In this document: piece by piece, positions 35,119 to 44,919 of the stretch | Numbering within the stretch: the first letter of the stretch is position 1 | Layout of the letters: each line of letters opens with the position of its first letter | Assembly (NCBI RefSeq): GCF_018860565.1 | Contig: NZ_JAHKPS010000013.1 | Coordinates: forward strand, 246,413-310,412 | Length of the DNA stretch: 64,000 nucleotides | Direction: 5' to 3' | Source of the DNA: Winogradskyella psychrotolerans | Lineage (GTDB): Bacteria; Bacteroidota; Bacteroidia; Flavobacteriales; Flavobacteriaceae | The notes under the pieces: generated by a model | Seen by the model: the letters and a program-made list of their open reading frames with translations, nothing else | Told to the model about the DNA's origin: nothing | Databases searched by the model: none | Made by a program: the position numbers and the translations under genes

Positions 35119-36189
35119 ATGATAAAATTCTTTAGAAAAATTCGCAAAAACCTACTCTCAGAAAATAAATTTAGCAAATATCTACTTTATGCAATAGGAG
35201 AAATTGTGCTTGTTATTATTGGTATTCTTATCGCACTTCAAATAAATAATAAAAACGAACAGCGTAAAACCGAAAATAAGATTGTTTCTATTTTAAAAGA
35301 AGTACAACATGATTTAGGACTAGATATTCAAAAATCGGACGAACTAATTGCCTATTATAAAACAAAAGATTCAATCATCAACTTAATAAAAACAGACAAA
35401 CTAACCTATGATGATTATAAAAATGATTACCAAAATGCTTTAAGATATGCTATTATGGAAGCTTTTCATATGAAAATTCATGAAAATGGATATACTAACC
35501 TCACAGAAAATGTTGATAATGTTCCCAAAAAGCTAAAAGCAGTTATTGAGCCATTAAACGAGATCTATATTTATAATAAATACGAAATAGATAAGTTTGA
35601 TAATCGATTGGACTTGATTACAGATAGAATGATGGATGAGTTAGCCAAAAGTAAAGATTGGTATTACAGATTAGATCGGCCTCAATTAGAAGATGAGATG
35701 ATTGATTTTTTCCTGAATGACCCTTACTATAAAAATGATGTAAAGCTATACCAAAATGCTGGTTGGCAAAATTTGGCAAGTTATCATGTTATGCAATTTA
35801 GAGAAAACGCAATTAATGCATACAAACAAATTAAAGCACTTGTTAAAAATAATGAACCACTTCCCGATTTTATACCACATAATTTAGTTGATCTAACAAC
35901 GGAACAACTAAAAGAATATGTGGGCACTTTTAAGGTTGTAGAGATTGAAGGTTTTGATGGTCAATTTCCTGATATGAACTATAAAGTTCAGATACAAGAC
36001 AATGACTTAATAGGCGTTATGAATGGAGATCTTGAAGATATAGATCTTTTCTATTTTGAAACTGCAGATAAGATATTTGGCCAAACTGATATTTACTTTA
36101 AAGGAGAGTTTATAAGAAATAGTACGAATGAAATTACTTCTTTAATTATTATGAAATTTGGAACAAGAGTTCACTTAGATAAGCTTTAA
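35119..36189 (+). CDS. DUF6090-family membrane-anchored protein
   Basis: A 356-residue protein with the typical start of the family: a basic IKFFRKIRKNLL segment, then one membrane helix (KYLLYAIGEIVLVIIGILIALQ, about 20-42; the helix is the identifying part), then a long helical region. The C-terminal 100 residues form a beta-rich lipocalin-like unit similar to DUF3471. Function unknown; such genes occur in paralogous clusters in Flavobacteriaceae. The region after it is decayed. Confidence 0.78.
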   Translation: MIKFFRKIRKNLLSENKFSKYLLYAIGEIVLVIIGILIALQINNKNEQRKTENKIVSILKEVQHDLGLDIQKSDELIAYYKTKDSIINLIKTDKLTYDDYKNDYQNALRYAIMEAFHMKIHENGYTNLTENVDNVPKKLKAVIEPLNEIYIYNKYEIDKFDNRLDLITDRMMDELAKSKDWYYRLDRPQLEDEMIDFFLNDPYYKNDVKLYQNAGWQNLASYHVMQFRENAINAYKQIKALVKNNEPLPDFIPHNLVDLTTEQLKEYVGTFKVVEIEGFDGQFPDMNYKVQIQDNDLIGVMNGDLEDIDLFYFETADKIFGQTDIYFKGEFIRNSTNEITSLIIMKFGTRVHLDKL

Positions 36190-36450
36190 ACTCATTAGAA
36201 GAAATTAATAACAAAAGGCTAACACCATATATAAAAGCAAAAAAGAAAACACAATAATTGAAATTCAGTACTATCCGAAATCATCACTCGAATCTGAATT
36301 TTATGAAACCATCAAAAGCAATGAACCAATGTTACATATGAAAGAAGTGAGCCTACAATTCTAGCCATTTCTGATGATGGACAATTTATGTATAGTGGAT
36401 TTAGTGGTTCATCAACTATCAGAAGGTTTGAAGTTTAAAACAATAATTAA
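36190..36450 (+). pseudogene. Degraded coding fragments
   Basis: No intact frame. One open stretch without a start (about 36218-36364) ends in EVSLQF. An overlapping one in another frame, ending at 36438, reads ILAISDDGQFMYSGFSGSS and continues briefly, which looks like the last blade of a beta-propeller protein. The fragments overlap in different frames, as expected for a gene broken by indels. Confidence 0.4.
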
Positions 36451-36960
36451 AAAATTATTAAAAAAATAGTAGAGAATATAAAAGTTAGAAAACTGACTCA
36501 TAATCACTGGCAAACGTATACAGATATTGTAATTAATGCGCCAGTTGAAAACGTATGGAAAGTTTTAACCGATTGGAATAATATTTCAAAATGGAGCAGC
36601 ACCCTTGTAGGTATTAATGGGAACATTCATCACAAAGGAAAAGTCATTATTTCCTATTTAGTAGATGGAAAAACATTTGACACACCACATGTTTTTATTT
36701 ATGAAGAAATGGTGGAATTTGGTTGGTCTGATTCGATGGAGGGTAGTTTTAAAGGATTGACTGACAATCATAGATTCAGAGTAGAGAAAATATCTAATAA
36801 CCAAACACGTTTTATACAATCTGATGATTTTAATGGATTAGGAAACAAAGACATGTCTGCCAAAAAAGTCGCAAATTTAACGGTCAAATTCTTCCCTACA
36901 TTTAATCGAGAATTAAAAGATCAGGTTGAAAACAAAAAAAACAGCTACAACACCTTATAA
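36451..36960 (+). pseudogene. Beheaded SRPBCC-family gene
   Basis: The frame is open from the stop at 36448-36450 to the stop at 36960, and encodes most of a START/SRPBCC ligand-binding domain (VINAPVENVWKVLTDWNN, then WSSTLVGI). The first ATG is at 36709, inside the domain, and there is no GTG or TTG at the expected start, so the 5' end seems lost. Translation from 36709 would give only 83 residues of the C-terminal half. A rare ATT or ATA start is an alternative. Confidence 0.6.
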
Positions 36961-37054
36961 TTAAGTTTCCTAAACACGCTACAACCAAACCTAGCGAACA
37001 GGTAAAACAAACCATATAAATTCTATCTTTACAATAGGTACAAAAAACAGTAAA

Positions 37055-38164
37055 ATGAAATCATATCTAACCGCATTAATAGGACTGGTATTATCGAGTT
37101 GCTCAAATGGACAATCAACAATAGCTAAAAATGGAATGGAAATGTCTACTAGCGAAATTACTAAAGAGCAATCTGAACTCATTTATAAAAACACTAAATC
37201 ATTTCCAAAGAACACACAACTTTCTATTGCGCTGATAAAAAACGGCAAAATTGATTTTATTGGAGTCGAAAATAGAAATGACACAATTCAATTAATTGAA
37301 AACTACAAGAATATTTTTGAAATAGGCTCTATAACTAAAGTGTTTACGGCAACTCTACTTTCAAATTTTGTAACAGACCAAAAATTAAAGTTAGAAGATA
37401 ATATTCAAGATTACTTAGACTTTAAACTTAATACCGATAAAACAATAACCTTTAAGGCACTTGCTAATCATACGTCTGGACTTCCAAGATTACCTACCAA
37501 CCTACACCTTTTATTGGTAGACCAAGACAATCCTTATAAAGATTACGATAAAGAGAAATTAACGGATTATTTAACCAGCAAAATTAAATTAAATCAAGAT
37601 CCAGGAATTAAGTACGAATATTCTAATCTTGGCGCAGGAATTTTAGGATTTGAGTTAGCAATAATTTCTAATACTTCTTATGAAAACTTACTGCAAGAGA
37701 AACTATTTGAAAAATATAAAATGACAAACTCTACAAGTAAAAAGGAAAACATAACATCTAACTTGGTTAAAGGCTTAAAGCCTAACGGAAAAACAACCGC
37801 AAATTGGGATTTTGATGCTTTAGCTGGTGGTGGAGCCATTTTTTCAACCGTAGAAGATTTATCTAAATTTGCTTTAGCTCAATTTGATGATAACAATAAC
37901 GAATTAACTCTTACACAAAAGCCAACATTTAAAGTCAATAAAAATATGAGCATTGGACTAGGCTGGCATATCCTAAAAAGGAAAAATGGTCGTGAACTCA
38001 TTTGGCATAATGGCGGAACTGGTGGGTATAGCTCTTCAATGGCTTTAGATACAGAAAATAGAAACGGAATAATCATTTTATCTAATGTTTCAGCATATAA
38101 CAAAAAGATGGGAAATATTGACCAATTATGCTTTGGACTAATAAAAACATTGGATGGCAAATAA
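37055..38164 (+). CDS. Serine hydrolase lipoprotein, class C beta-lactamase fold
   Basis: A 369-residue lipoprotein (lipobox LSSC, Cys16). It has SxxK in IGSITKVF, YSN in YEYSNLG and HNGG in WHNGGTGG, the three motifs of the class C beta-lactamase/DD-peptidase fold. It lacks the C-terminal lipocalin-like domains of the larger paralogue at 32378. Substrate unknown. It faces a shared terminator with ndk. Confidence 0.9.
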   Translation: MKSYLTALIGLVLSSCSNGQSTIAKNGMEMSTSEITKEQSELIYKNTKSFPKNTQLSIALIKNGKIDFIGVENRNDTIQLIENYKNIFEIGSITKVFTATLLSNFVTDQKLKLEDNIQDYLDFKLNTDKTITFKALANHTSGLPRLPTNLHLLLVDQDNPYKDYDKEKLTDYLTSKIKLNQDPGIKYEYSNLGAGILGFELAIISNTSYENLLQEKLFEKYKMTNSTSKKENITSNLVKGLKPNGKTTANWDFDALAGGGAIFSTVEDLSKFALAQFDDNNNELTLTQKPTFKVNKNMSIGLGWHILKRKNGRELIWHNGGTGGYSSSMALDTENRNGIIILSNVSAYNKKMGNIDQLCFGLIKTLDGK

Positions 38165-38232
38165 CAACACACCTACCACTATCCATAATTCTCTATAAAC
38201 GCGACTGTCCTATATAGGTTAAATTAAACAAA

Positions 38233-38263
38233 AAAAAGACCATCTTTAAAAGACGGTCTTTTT
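38233..38263. terminator. Bidirectional terminator between the serine hydrolase and ndk
   Basis: AAAAAGACCATCTTT (38233-38247) pairs with AAAGACGGTCTTTTT (38249-38263), one mismatch, with A and T runs at the two ends. Confidence 0.8.
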
Positions 38264-38286
38264 CAATATTATAATCATGTTTTAAT

Positions 38287-38706
38287 TTAAAACATATCTC
38301 TTCCTGCAAAATGAAAAGCACTTTCAATAGCTGCGTTCTCATCACTATCACTTCCGTGAACAGCATTTTCTCCAATAGAAGCTGCATATAATTTACGGAT
38401 AGTTCCTTCAGCTGCATCAGCAGGATTAGTAGCACCAATTAAAGTTCTAAAATCTTCAACTGCGTTATCTTTTTCTAAAACAGCAGCAACGATTGGTCCT
38501 CGAGTCATATATTCTACTAACTCTCCAAAAAATGGACGTTCGTTGTGTATTGCGTAAAATTCTTCAGCATCTGCTGTAGTCATTTGTGTTAATTTCATTG
38601 CTACGATTCTAAATCCTGAAGCTGAAATTTTCTCTAATATTGCGCCAATGTGTCCTTTTTCAACAGCATCAGGCTTTAACATTGTAAATGTTCTGTTAGT
38701 TGCCAT
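38287..38706 (-). CDS. ndk: Nucleoside diphosphate kinase
   Basis: A 139-residue enzyme balancing nucleoside triphosphate pools by phosphate transfer through a phosphohistidine. Visible are [13 protein letters not shown], the active-site His in NAVHGSDS and the RGP segment. I start at the ATG at 38706 (MATNRT); the longer frame starts upstream of the transcript start predicted from TACTTTTG at 38735 to 38728. Confidence 0.96.
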   Translation of the reverse strand: MATNRTFTMLKPDAVEKGHIGAILEKISASGFRIVAMKLTQMTTADAEEFYAIHNERPFFGELVEYMTRGPIVAAVLEKDNAVEDFRTLIGATNPADAAEGTIRKLYAASIGENAVHGSDSDENAAIESAFHFAGRDMF

Positions 38707-39095
38707 GTATTTTTTTTTAATGAAGTGCAAAAGTAATGTATTTCTTTAATTAATCAAGTGCTGTTATTATTAAATATATGTTACCATATAACTAAATGTC
38801 CGTTTGCTTTTTTTCTAAAAATCAGCCCCAATACAAGTAACTTTCAAGGCGTACATATTATAAAGACATACCTATACAACGTCTAATACTAAAAAGCATT
38901 TTCAAAATTAAAAATCATTCAAAAAACCCACTCGTTATAACAAATCATCAAAAATGAAAAGCTTCTACCCTCTATTTTAATAAAACTGTACTTTCTAAAA
39001 TTTCGTATTTAGAGCCATTAAAAAACATAATCAAGTTATTAATTTCATATTAAAAGTACACATCAAAATATCTAAAAAATGTATCTTCGCAACTT
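38707..39095. other. 389-bp divergent intergenic region
   Basis: It holds the ndk -7 element (minus-strand TACTTTTG, 38728-38735) and a near-consensus -7 element for nrnA (TATCTTCG, 39082-39089). The 340 bp between are very AT-rich with no open frame, hairpin or repeat that I can support. Confidence 0.5.
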
Positions 39096-40112
39096 ATGAA
39101 TAACACACAGATTACCAAAATAAAAGCGCTTTTAAGCGCACCTAAAAATATCGTTATTGTTCCTCATAGAAATCCAGATGGTGATGCTATGGGGTCTACT
39201 TTGGCATTGTATCATTATTTAAAACTTCATAATCATGATGCCAAAGTTATTGCACCTAACGATTATCCCGATTTTTTAAAGTGGTTACCTGGAGATGATA
39301 CCGTTTTAAAATTTGAATCACAACAAGCAGAAAGCAACCTTCTTATTGATAAGGCTGACATCATTTTCACCTTAGATTTTAATGCTTTTCATAGAGCTGG
39401 TCATCAAATGGCTGACGTTTTAGAAAAATCCTCAGCAATTAAAATAATGATAGATCACCACCAGCAACCAGATGATTATGCTACGTTTATGTATTCTGAT
39501 GTAAACATGTCTTCAACTTGTGAAATGGTATATAATTTCATTGAAATGCTTAGTGATACTGACAAAATAAACGCTACTATTGCTACATGTTTGTATGTTG
39601 GGATCATGACAGACACAGGCTCTTTCCGCTTTCCTGCAACCACAAGTAAAACACATGCTGTTATTGGACATTTAATAGATAAAGGTGCCGATAATTCTCA
39701 AATACATAATAATATATACGATACAAATAGCTATAGTCGTTTACAATTATTAGGAAGAGCAATGCAAAACCTAAAAGTCATTCCAGAATTACGAACAGCT
39801 TACATCACCTTATCTCAGGCCGAGTTAGACGAATTCAACTTTAAAAAGGGAGATACTGAAGGCTTTGTGAATTATGCATTATCCTTAAAAGGAATTATAT
39901 TTGCTACCATTTTTATTGAAAACAAACAAGACAATATCATAAAGATATCCTTACGTAGTAAAGGTGATTTTTCAGTAAATGAATTTTCGAGAGCATATTT
40001 TAATGGAGGCGGTCATACAAATGCAGCAGGAGGACGCAGTGAAGATGATATGCAAACCACCATAAATAAATTTATTAGTATATTACCACAATATAAACAA
40101 GATTTGTCCTAA
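39096..40112 (+). CDS. nrnA: DHH-family oligoribonuclease/pAp phosphatase (NrnA-like)
   Basis: A 338-residue DHH/DHHA1 phosphoesterase. Metal-binding motifs are NPDGDAMGS, DFN and DHHQQP; the C-terminal DHHA1 domain has GGGHTNAAGG. NrnA enzymes degrade short oligoribonucleotides and dephosphorylate 3'-phosphoadenosine 5'-phosphate. It lies just upstream of gldI, the usual order in Flavobacteriia. Confidence 0.93.
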   Translation: MNNTQITKIKALLSAPKNIVIVPHRNPDGDAMGSTLALYHYLKLHNHDAKVIAPNDYPDFLKWLPGDDTVLKFESQQAESNLLIDKADIIFTLDFNAFHRAGHQMADVLEKSSAIKIMIDHHQQPDDYATFMYSDVNMSSTCEMVYNFIEMLSDTDKINATIATCLYVGIMTDTGSFRFPATTSKTHAVIGHLIDKGADNSQIHNNIYDTNSYSRLQLLGRAMQNLKVIPELRTAYITLSQAELDEFNFKKGDTEGFVNYALSLKGIIFATIFIENKQDNIIKISLRSKGDFSVNEFSRAYFNGGGHTNAAGGRSEDDMQTTINKFISILPQYKQDLS

Positions 40113-40140
40113 GCCCATAACGGACAATAAATTAATTAAT

Positions 40141-40674
40141 ATGAAAAACCTACTCTTAATATTCATCTTATCTACGCTGTGTTTTAGCTGTAAATCGCCA
40201 GAAGCACGAATGCCAGAATCTGTACAATCGGGTTCTTTCTTAAAAGCCTCTGCCGAGCGTAATAAAAAGCTAAACGAGCACGAACGCCAGCAAATTCAAG
40301 ACATTATAAAAAGTAATCCTAATAAAAATTATATCGCTTCAGAAAGTGGATTTTGGTATTATTACAATACAAAAATTGAAAATGACACTATACAACCCCA
40401 ATTTGGTAGTGTTATAAATTTTACATACGATATCTCTAATCTCGAAGGAGATGAAATTTATGCTAAGACCACCAAAACCTATGTTATGGACAAAGAAGAA
40501 TTGTTCACCGGTTTACGTGAAGGCTTAAAACTTTTGAAGCCATCTGAAACAGCAACTTTTATTTTTCCATCTCAAAAAGCATTTGGCTATTATGGAGATG
40601 AATATAAAATAGGAACTAACATTCCTTTAATTTGTGAAGTAACTTTAAACACTATAATTGAAAAAAATGATTAA
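40141..40674 (+). CDS. gldI: Gliding-motility lipoprotein GldI, FKBP-type prolyl isomerase
   Basis: A 177-residue lipoprotein (lipobox FSCK, Cys17) with an FKBP-type domain over the last 110 residues. GldI is needed for gliding and is thought to help fold motility/secretion proteins in the periplasm. The gene overlaps the next isomerase gene by 8 bp. The presence of T9SS cargo elsewhere in the window fits a gliding, T9SS-bearing organism. Confidence 0.88.
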   Translation: MKNLLLIFILSTLCFSCKSPEARMPESVQSGSFLKASAERNKKLNEHERQQIQDIIKSNPNKNYIASESGFWYYYNTKIENDTIQPQFGSVINFTYDISNLEGDEIYAKTTKTYVMDKEELFTGLREGLKLLKPSETATFIFPSQKAFGYYGDEYKIGTNIPLICEVTLNTIIEKND

Positions 40675-41887
40675 AAAAGCACTTACCGCATTCGTTGTAC
40701 TATTAGTATTGGTAAATATATCCTGCCAAGAACGTTATTCTGATTTAGGAGATGGAATTTATGCCGAATTTGTAACATCAAAAGACACGATGGTTGCAAA
40801 ACTATTTTTTGAAAAAGCACCTGTTACAGTCGCTAACTTTATAGCTTTAGCAGAAGGAAATCATCCCTTAGTTAAAGAAGAATATAAAGGAAAGCCTTTT
40901 TATGATGGATTAACATTTCACCGAGTAATGAATAATTTCATGATTCAAGGAGGTGACCCAACAGCTTCAGGAACTGGTGATCCTGGTTATAAATTTGAAG
41001 ATGAACTTGTACAGGAATTGCAACATGATAAACCAGGAATATTATCTATGGCCAATTCTGGTATTAACTCTAATGGAAGTCAATTCTATATCACTGAAAA
41101 AGCAACTCCATGGCTAGATGGTTACGATGCTGAAGGAAACTTAAAAGATTGTGCAAACCCAAGAGTATATTGCCATTCTGTTTTTGGTGAATTAGTAAAA
41201 GGATTAACAGTATTAGATACTATATCTAATGTAAAAGTAGAACCTCGATCTAGCAAACCACTTGAAGATGTGGTTATTACTAAAGTAAATATCATAAGAA
41301 TTGGTTCAACCGCAAAAAAATTCGATGCTCCTAAAGTATTTACAGAAGAATTACCAAAAATTAAAGAAAGAGCAGCTATCGCTAAAGCTGAAAAAGAAGC
41401 AAAAGCTGAAAAAGAAAGACTAGAAGCAAAAGCAAAAGCTGATTTAGCAAAAACTGAGTTCTTAAAAAAGAACGAAGAACTTAAAGGACGTAAAATTGAG
41501 TCTCCAACAGGAATGGCTATGATATTTACTCACGAGAGTAATGGTGTTACACCAAAATCTACAGATCGTGTCAATATCGAATGTGCTGGTTATTTAGAAA
41601 ACGGAGAGTTGTTCTGGACCACTTGGAAAGATGTCGCTGAAAAAAATGGAAAATATGACGAACGAATTGATAAAGCTGGTCGTTATACTTCTTTTGACAT
41701 GCCTTACAACGAAACAGCAACCTTAATAGCAGGCTTTAGAGAAGCTATGTTACATATGAAAATAGGAGACAAAGCAAGAGTTTATATTCCTTACTATTTA
41801 GGTTATGGAGAAAGAGGAAATCCTCCTGTAATACCAGGAAATGCTAACCTTGTTTTTGACATTGAATTAGCTGGAATTAAAAAATAG
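40667..41887 (+). CDS. Cyclophilin-FKBP fusion prolyl isomerase lipoprotein
   Basis: A 406-residue lipoprotein (ISCQ lipobox) from the ATG at 40667, inside the end of gldI; the longer frame begins at a TTG. The N-terminal cyclophilin domain (about 20-215) has [15 protein letters not shown] and NGSQFYIT. A Lys/Ala/Glu-rich coiled-coil linker (about 225-270) leads to a C-terminal FKBP domain with [11 protein letters not shown] and GYGERG. Two unrelated isomerase folds in one chain suggest a periplasmic folding helper working with GldI. Confidence 0.88.
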   Translation: MIKKALTAFVVLLVLVNISCQERYSDLGDGIYAEFVTSKDTMVAKLFFEKAPVTVANFIALAEGNHPLVKEEYKGKPFYDGLTFHRVMNNFMIQGGDPTASGTGDPGYKFEDELVQELQHDKPGILSMANSGINSNGSQFYITEKATPWLDGYDAEGNLKDCANPRVYCHSVFGELVKGLTVLDTISNVKVEPRSSKPLEDVVITKVNIIRIGSTAKKFDAPKVFTEELPKIKERAAIAKAEKEAKAEKERLEAKAKADLAKTEFLKKNEELKGRKIESPTGMAMIFTHESNGVTPKSTDRVNIECAGYLENGELFWTTWKDVAEKNGKYDERIDKAGRYTSFDMPYNETATLIAGFREAMLHMKIGDKARVYIPYYLGYGERGNPPVIPGNANLVFDIELAGIKK

Positions 41888-41907
41888 TTACTATAACTGA
41901 ATAATAT

Positions 41908-41949
41908 AAAAAGACCTGTTAAGTTTAAAACTTAACAGGTCTTTTTTTT
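41908..41949. terminator. Strong hairpin terminator after the isomerase gene
   Basis: A 19-bp perfect stem (arms 41908-41926 and 41928-41946) followed by more T. The core AGACCTGTTAAGTTT is related to the hairpin at 49281-49313. Confidence 0.85.
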
Positions 41950-42012
41950 GCTCTAATTTCAATATTGTCTTTACTAAAAAAACAATAAAGTGAAATTTAT
42001 GATCCTTTATAA

Positions 42013-43476
42013 TTAAGCTTTAGGAATATTTTCTAAAATCTCTAATACAAATTTCCAATACTTTTGAGCAGAAGAAATTTGTGCACGCTCATCTGGAGAA
42101 TGGGCACCTTTAATATTTGGTCCAAAACTAATCATATCCATCTTTGGATAGTTTGTTCCTAAAATACCACATTCTAAGCCTGCATGGCAAGCAGCAACAT
42201 GTGGCTTCTCTCCATTATTTAAACGCTCATAAATTGGCACCATTAGTTTTAAAATATCAGAATCCATATTTGGAGCCCAACCTGGATAATCACCAGAAAA
42301 CTCAACCTCACAACCTGTAAGTTCAAAAACAGCACGCAAGGTATTTGCTAAGTCTTGTTTTGTACTTTCTACAGAACTACGAGTTAAACAACCAATTTTT
42401 ATATGACCCTCTTTTACAATAACTCTAGCGATATTATTAGACGTTTCTACTAAGCCTTCAATATCCGGACTCATACGATATACACCATTCCATGCAGCAT
42501 ATAATGCTCTTGTTAAGCCTTCTTGCACACCTAAATCCATTATTTTCTCTGGAGTCTCTGTTTTAGAAACAACAACTTCTAAATCAGGTTCCATAGTTTT
42601 AAATTCAAACTTAAGCTCATCAGCTTTAGCTTTCATTTCTGCTTCAAACGCAGCTTCGTGTACCGCATCAATTGCAACAGTTGCATTACTTTCTCTAGGA
42701 ATAGCATTACGTAAACTTCCTCCATCAATTTCAGAGATACGAAGTCCATAATCTTCAAAACCATCAAATAACAAACGGTTCATTAGTTTATTAGCATTAC
42801 CTAAGCCTTCGTGAATTTGCATTCCTGAGTGCCCTCCTTGTAAGCCCTTTACGGTAATTGTATACCCAATTTTAAATTCTGGAGTTTCTTCTTCTTTATA
42901 CTCGCGTGTTGCAGTAACATCTACTCCACCAGCACAACCCACACCAATTTCATCATCCTCTTCGGTATCTAGATTTAAAAGAATCTCACCTTTAAGTAAA
43001 CCTCCTTTTAACCCTTTAGCACCTGTCATTCCTGTCTCTTCATCAATAGTAAACAACGCTTCAAGTGCTGGATGTGATATAGTATCACTTTCTAAAATAG
43101 CCATAATTGTTGCTACACCAAGACCATTATCGGCACCAAGAGTTGTACCTTTTGCTTTTACCCAGTCGCCTTCAACATACATTTCAATACCTTGCTCATC
43201 AAAATTAAACACCGTATCGTTATTTTTTTGATGTACCATATCTAAATGCGATTGCATCACAATAGGCTTTCGGTCTTCCATACCTTTTGATGCTGGCTTA
43301 CGGATAATTACATTCCCAACCTCATCTTCTATCGTTTCTAAACCTAAGTTTTGTCCAAAATCCTTCATGAATTGAATCACACGCTCTTCCTTTTTTGAAG
43401 GACGTGGTACAGCATTTAAATCTGCAAATTTATTCCATAATTCTTTTGGCTCTAAGGCTCTTATTTCTGAACTCAT
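42013..43476 (-). CDS. pepD: Aminoacyl-histidine dipeptidase (PepD)
   Basis: A 487-residue M20-family zinc peptidase. Motifs in order: MQSHLDMVH, GADNGLG, DEETGMTGA, and HAGLECG near the C-terminus, with an intervening dimerisation domain (LQGGHSGMQI). It hydrolyses Xaa-His and other dipeptides in the cytoplasm. Single gene with a -7 element TAAATTTG on the minus strand (43505 to 43498). Confidence 0.94.
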   Translation of the reverse strand: MSSEIRALEPKELWNKFADLNAVPRPSKKEERVIQFMKDFGQNLGLETIEDEVGNVIIRKPASKGMEDRKPIVMQSHLDMVHQKNNDTVFNFDEQGIEMYVEGDWVKAKGTTLGADNGLGVATIMAILESDTISHPALEALFTIDEETGMTGAKGLKGGLLKGEILLNLDTEEDDEIGVGCAGGVDVTATREYKEEETPEFKIGYTITVKGLQGGHSGMQIHEGLGNANKLMNRLLFDGFEDYGLRISEIDGGSLRNAIPRESNATVAIDAVHEAAFEAEMKAKADELKFEFKTMEPDLEVVVSKTETPEKIMDLGVQEGLTRALYAAWNGVYRMSPDIEGLVETSNNIARVIVKEGHIKIGCLTRSSVESTKQDLANTLRAVFELTGCEVEFSGDYPGWAPNMDSDILKLMVPIYERLNNGEKPHVAACHAGLECGILGTNYPKMDMISFGPNIKGAHSPDERAQISSAQKYWKFVLEILENIPKA

Positions 43477-43497
43477 ATTTATATAATTTTAAAAAAG

Positions 43498-43505
43498 CAA
43501 ATTTA
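43498..43505 (-). promoter_or_regulatory. -7 element of pepD
   Basis: Minus-strand TAAATTTG matches TAnnTTTG, 21 bp before the start codon at 43476. Confidence 0.5.
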
Positions 43506-43621
43506 CAAAATAAGGATAACTCTATGTGGTCATTTTAAACTTGTTTCAGAATCTCATTACAGTTCTATTTCTATAGAAGAAAAACCATAAATCAATCCTA
43601 TCTTTTTCCTATTTTTGATCT

Positions 43622-44689
43622 ATGCTCAAAAACAAAAAATTAGGTTTAGTTATATTCTTAGGAATTCAAATTGCTTTAATCGCTATACTCAAGCATTATC
43701 CCGAATTTGTTGAGCAATTTTACAGCAATGGACTGTACGTGTTCTTATCTAAACTCAGTCGCTATGTTTTTGGCTGGATCCCTTTTTCGGTTGGAGATAT
43801 ATTATACACACTTGTAGGAATTTATATAATACGATGGTTAATTATAAATCGGAAACGCATCATTAAAGACACCTTAAATTGGTTCCTAGATATTGGCGCA
43901 ACCTTATCAATCGCTTATTTTGCATTTCATATCCTTTGGGCATTCAATTATTACAGACAACCACTGTACAAATCCCTAAATCTTGAGGCAGATTACACCA
44001 CAGAACAACTGATTTCGTTTACAGAAAAATTAATTCAAAAATCGAATAACCTACACCTTCAATTAGCAAAAAACGATACTTTAAAAGTTGAGTTACCTTA
44101 TACTAAATCTGAAATTTTAAGTAAGGTAAAAGAGGGTTACAGTACCCTTTCTGAAGTCTACCCGCATCTGGATTATCATCCTAAAAGCATCAAAAAATCA
44201 ATCTATAGCTTACCTTTAACTTATATGGGATTTTCAGGTTATTTAAATCCGTTTACAAATGAAGCTCAAGTGAACGGTTTGATCTCCACCTACAAATTCC
44301 CAACCACAGCTTGTCATGAAGCGGCACATCAACTCGGTTATGCCGCCGAAAATGAAGCGAATTTTATAGGAAGTCTCGCTGCCATTCATAATGACGATAT
44401 CTATTTTAAATACTCAGGTCACACATTTGCACTCCGGTATTGCTTAGCTGAAATATACAACAGAGAACCAGACCTTTACATCTCCATCCTTCCTACGATA
44501 AATAAAGGTATTTTAAAGAACTACCAAGAGGTCCAAGATTTCTGGAAGTCTTACGAAAATCCAATAGAGCCTATTTTCGAAAAAACGTTTGATAGTTTCT
44601 TAAAAGCAAACAATCAATCTGCTGGTATGAAAAGCTACAGTTATGTCGTTGCACTATTGGTTAATTATTATGAGGACAAACAATTGTGA
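43622..44689 (+). CDS. DUF3810 membrane protein with HExxH motif
   Basis: A 355-residue protein with three N-terminal membrane helices (about 7-24, 42-68, 86-112) and a soluble domain. That domain contains HEAAHQ at 232-237 followed by a Glu/Asn-rich helix (AENEANF), the arrangement of zincin metallopeptidases. DUF3810 proteins have no established function. The motif makes a membrane-bound zinc peptidase likely; this is inference. Confidence 0.75.
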   Translation: MLKNKKLGLVIFLGIQIALIAILKHYPEFVEQFYSNGLYVFLSKLSRYVFGWIPFSVGDILYTLVGIYIIRWLIINRKRIIKDTLNWFLDIGATLSIAYFAFHILWAFNYYRQPLYKSLNLEADYTTEQLISFTEKLIQKSNNLHLQLAKNDTLKVELPYTKSEILSKVKEGYSTLSEVYPHLDYHPKSIKKSIYSLPLTYMGFSGYLNPFTNEAQVNGLISTYKFPTTACHEAAHQLGYAAENEANFIGSLAAIHNDDIYFKYSGHTFALRYCLAEIYNREPDLYISILPTINKGILKNYQEVQDFWKSYENPIEPIFEKTFDSFLKANNQSAGMKSYSYVVALLVNYYEDKQL

Positions 44690-44716
44690 ATTAATCCTTA
44701 AAAAAACCCCCCTAAA

Positions 44717-44732
44717 GTCCCCTCATGGGGAC
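44717..44732. repeat. GC-rich hairpin within the intergenic region
   Basis: GTCCCC-TCAT-GGGGAC, preceded by a C-run (44707-44712). Sequences of this form are scattered in flavobacterial genomes between genes (recollection, not checked). No T-run follows, so it is probably not a terminator. Confidence 0.4.
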
Positions 44733-44919
44733 AATCCAAACATTCAACATTTTAGTTAAATTTCAGCAATAGGCTTAAACTTTATTAAACGTTAAATGGC
44801 CATCTAGCTCATTAATACAACATTAATTCTACTTAGAAAATGTTAAAGTATTCAAATAATGAATATCCCTTTAGCTATAATTCCTATCTTTAGAATTCAA
44901 TCTAACCAACCAAAACTAT

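Noticed and set aside
36709..36960. An 83-residue gene starting at the internal ATG
   Set aside because: It would encode half of an SRPBCC domain; the open frame continues upstream with clear domain sequence, so a 5'-truncated gene is a better reading.
32378..38164. Antibiotic-resistance beta-lactamases
   Set aside because: The fold is shared, but the lipocalin-like tails, lipid anchor and motif context fit peptidase/esterase-type serine hydrolases.
38707..38730. N-terminally extended Ndk beginning at 38730
   Set aside because: The extension overlaps the promoter and adds residues not found in the family; MATNRT at 38706 is the normal start.
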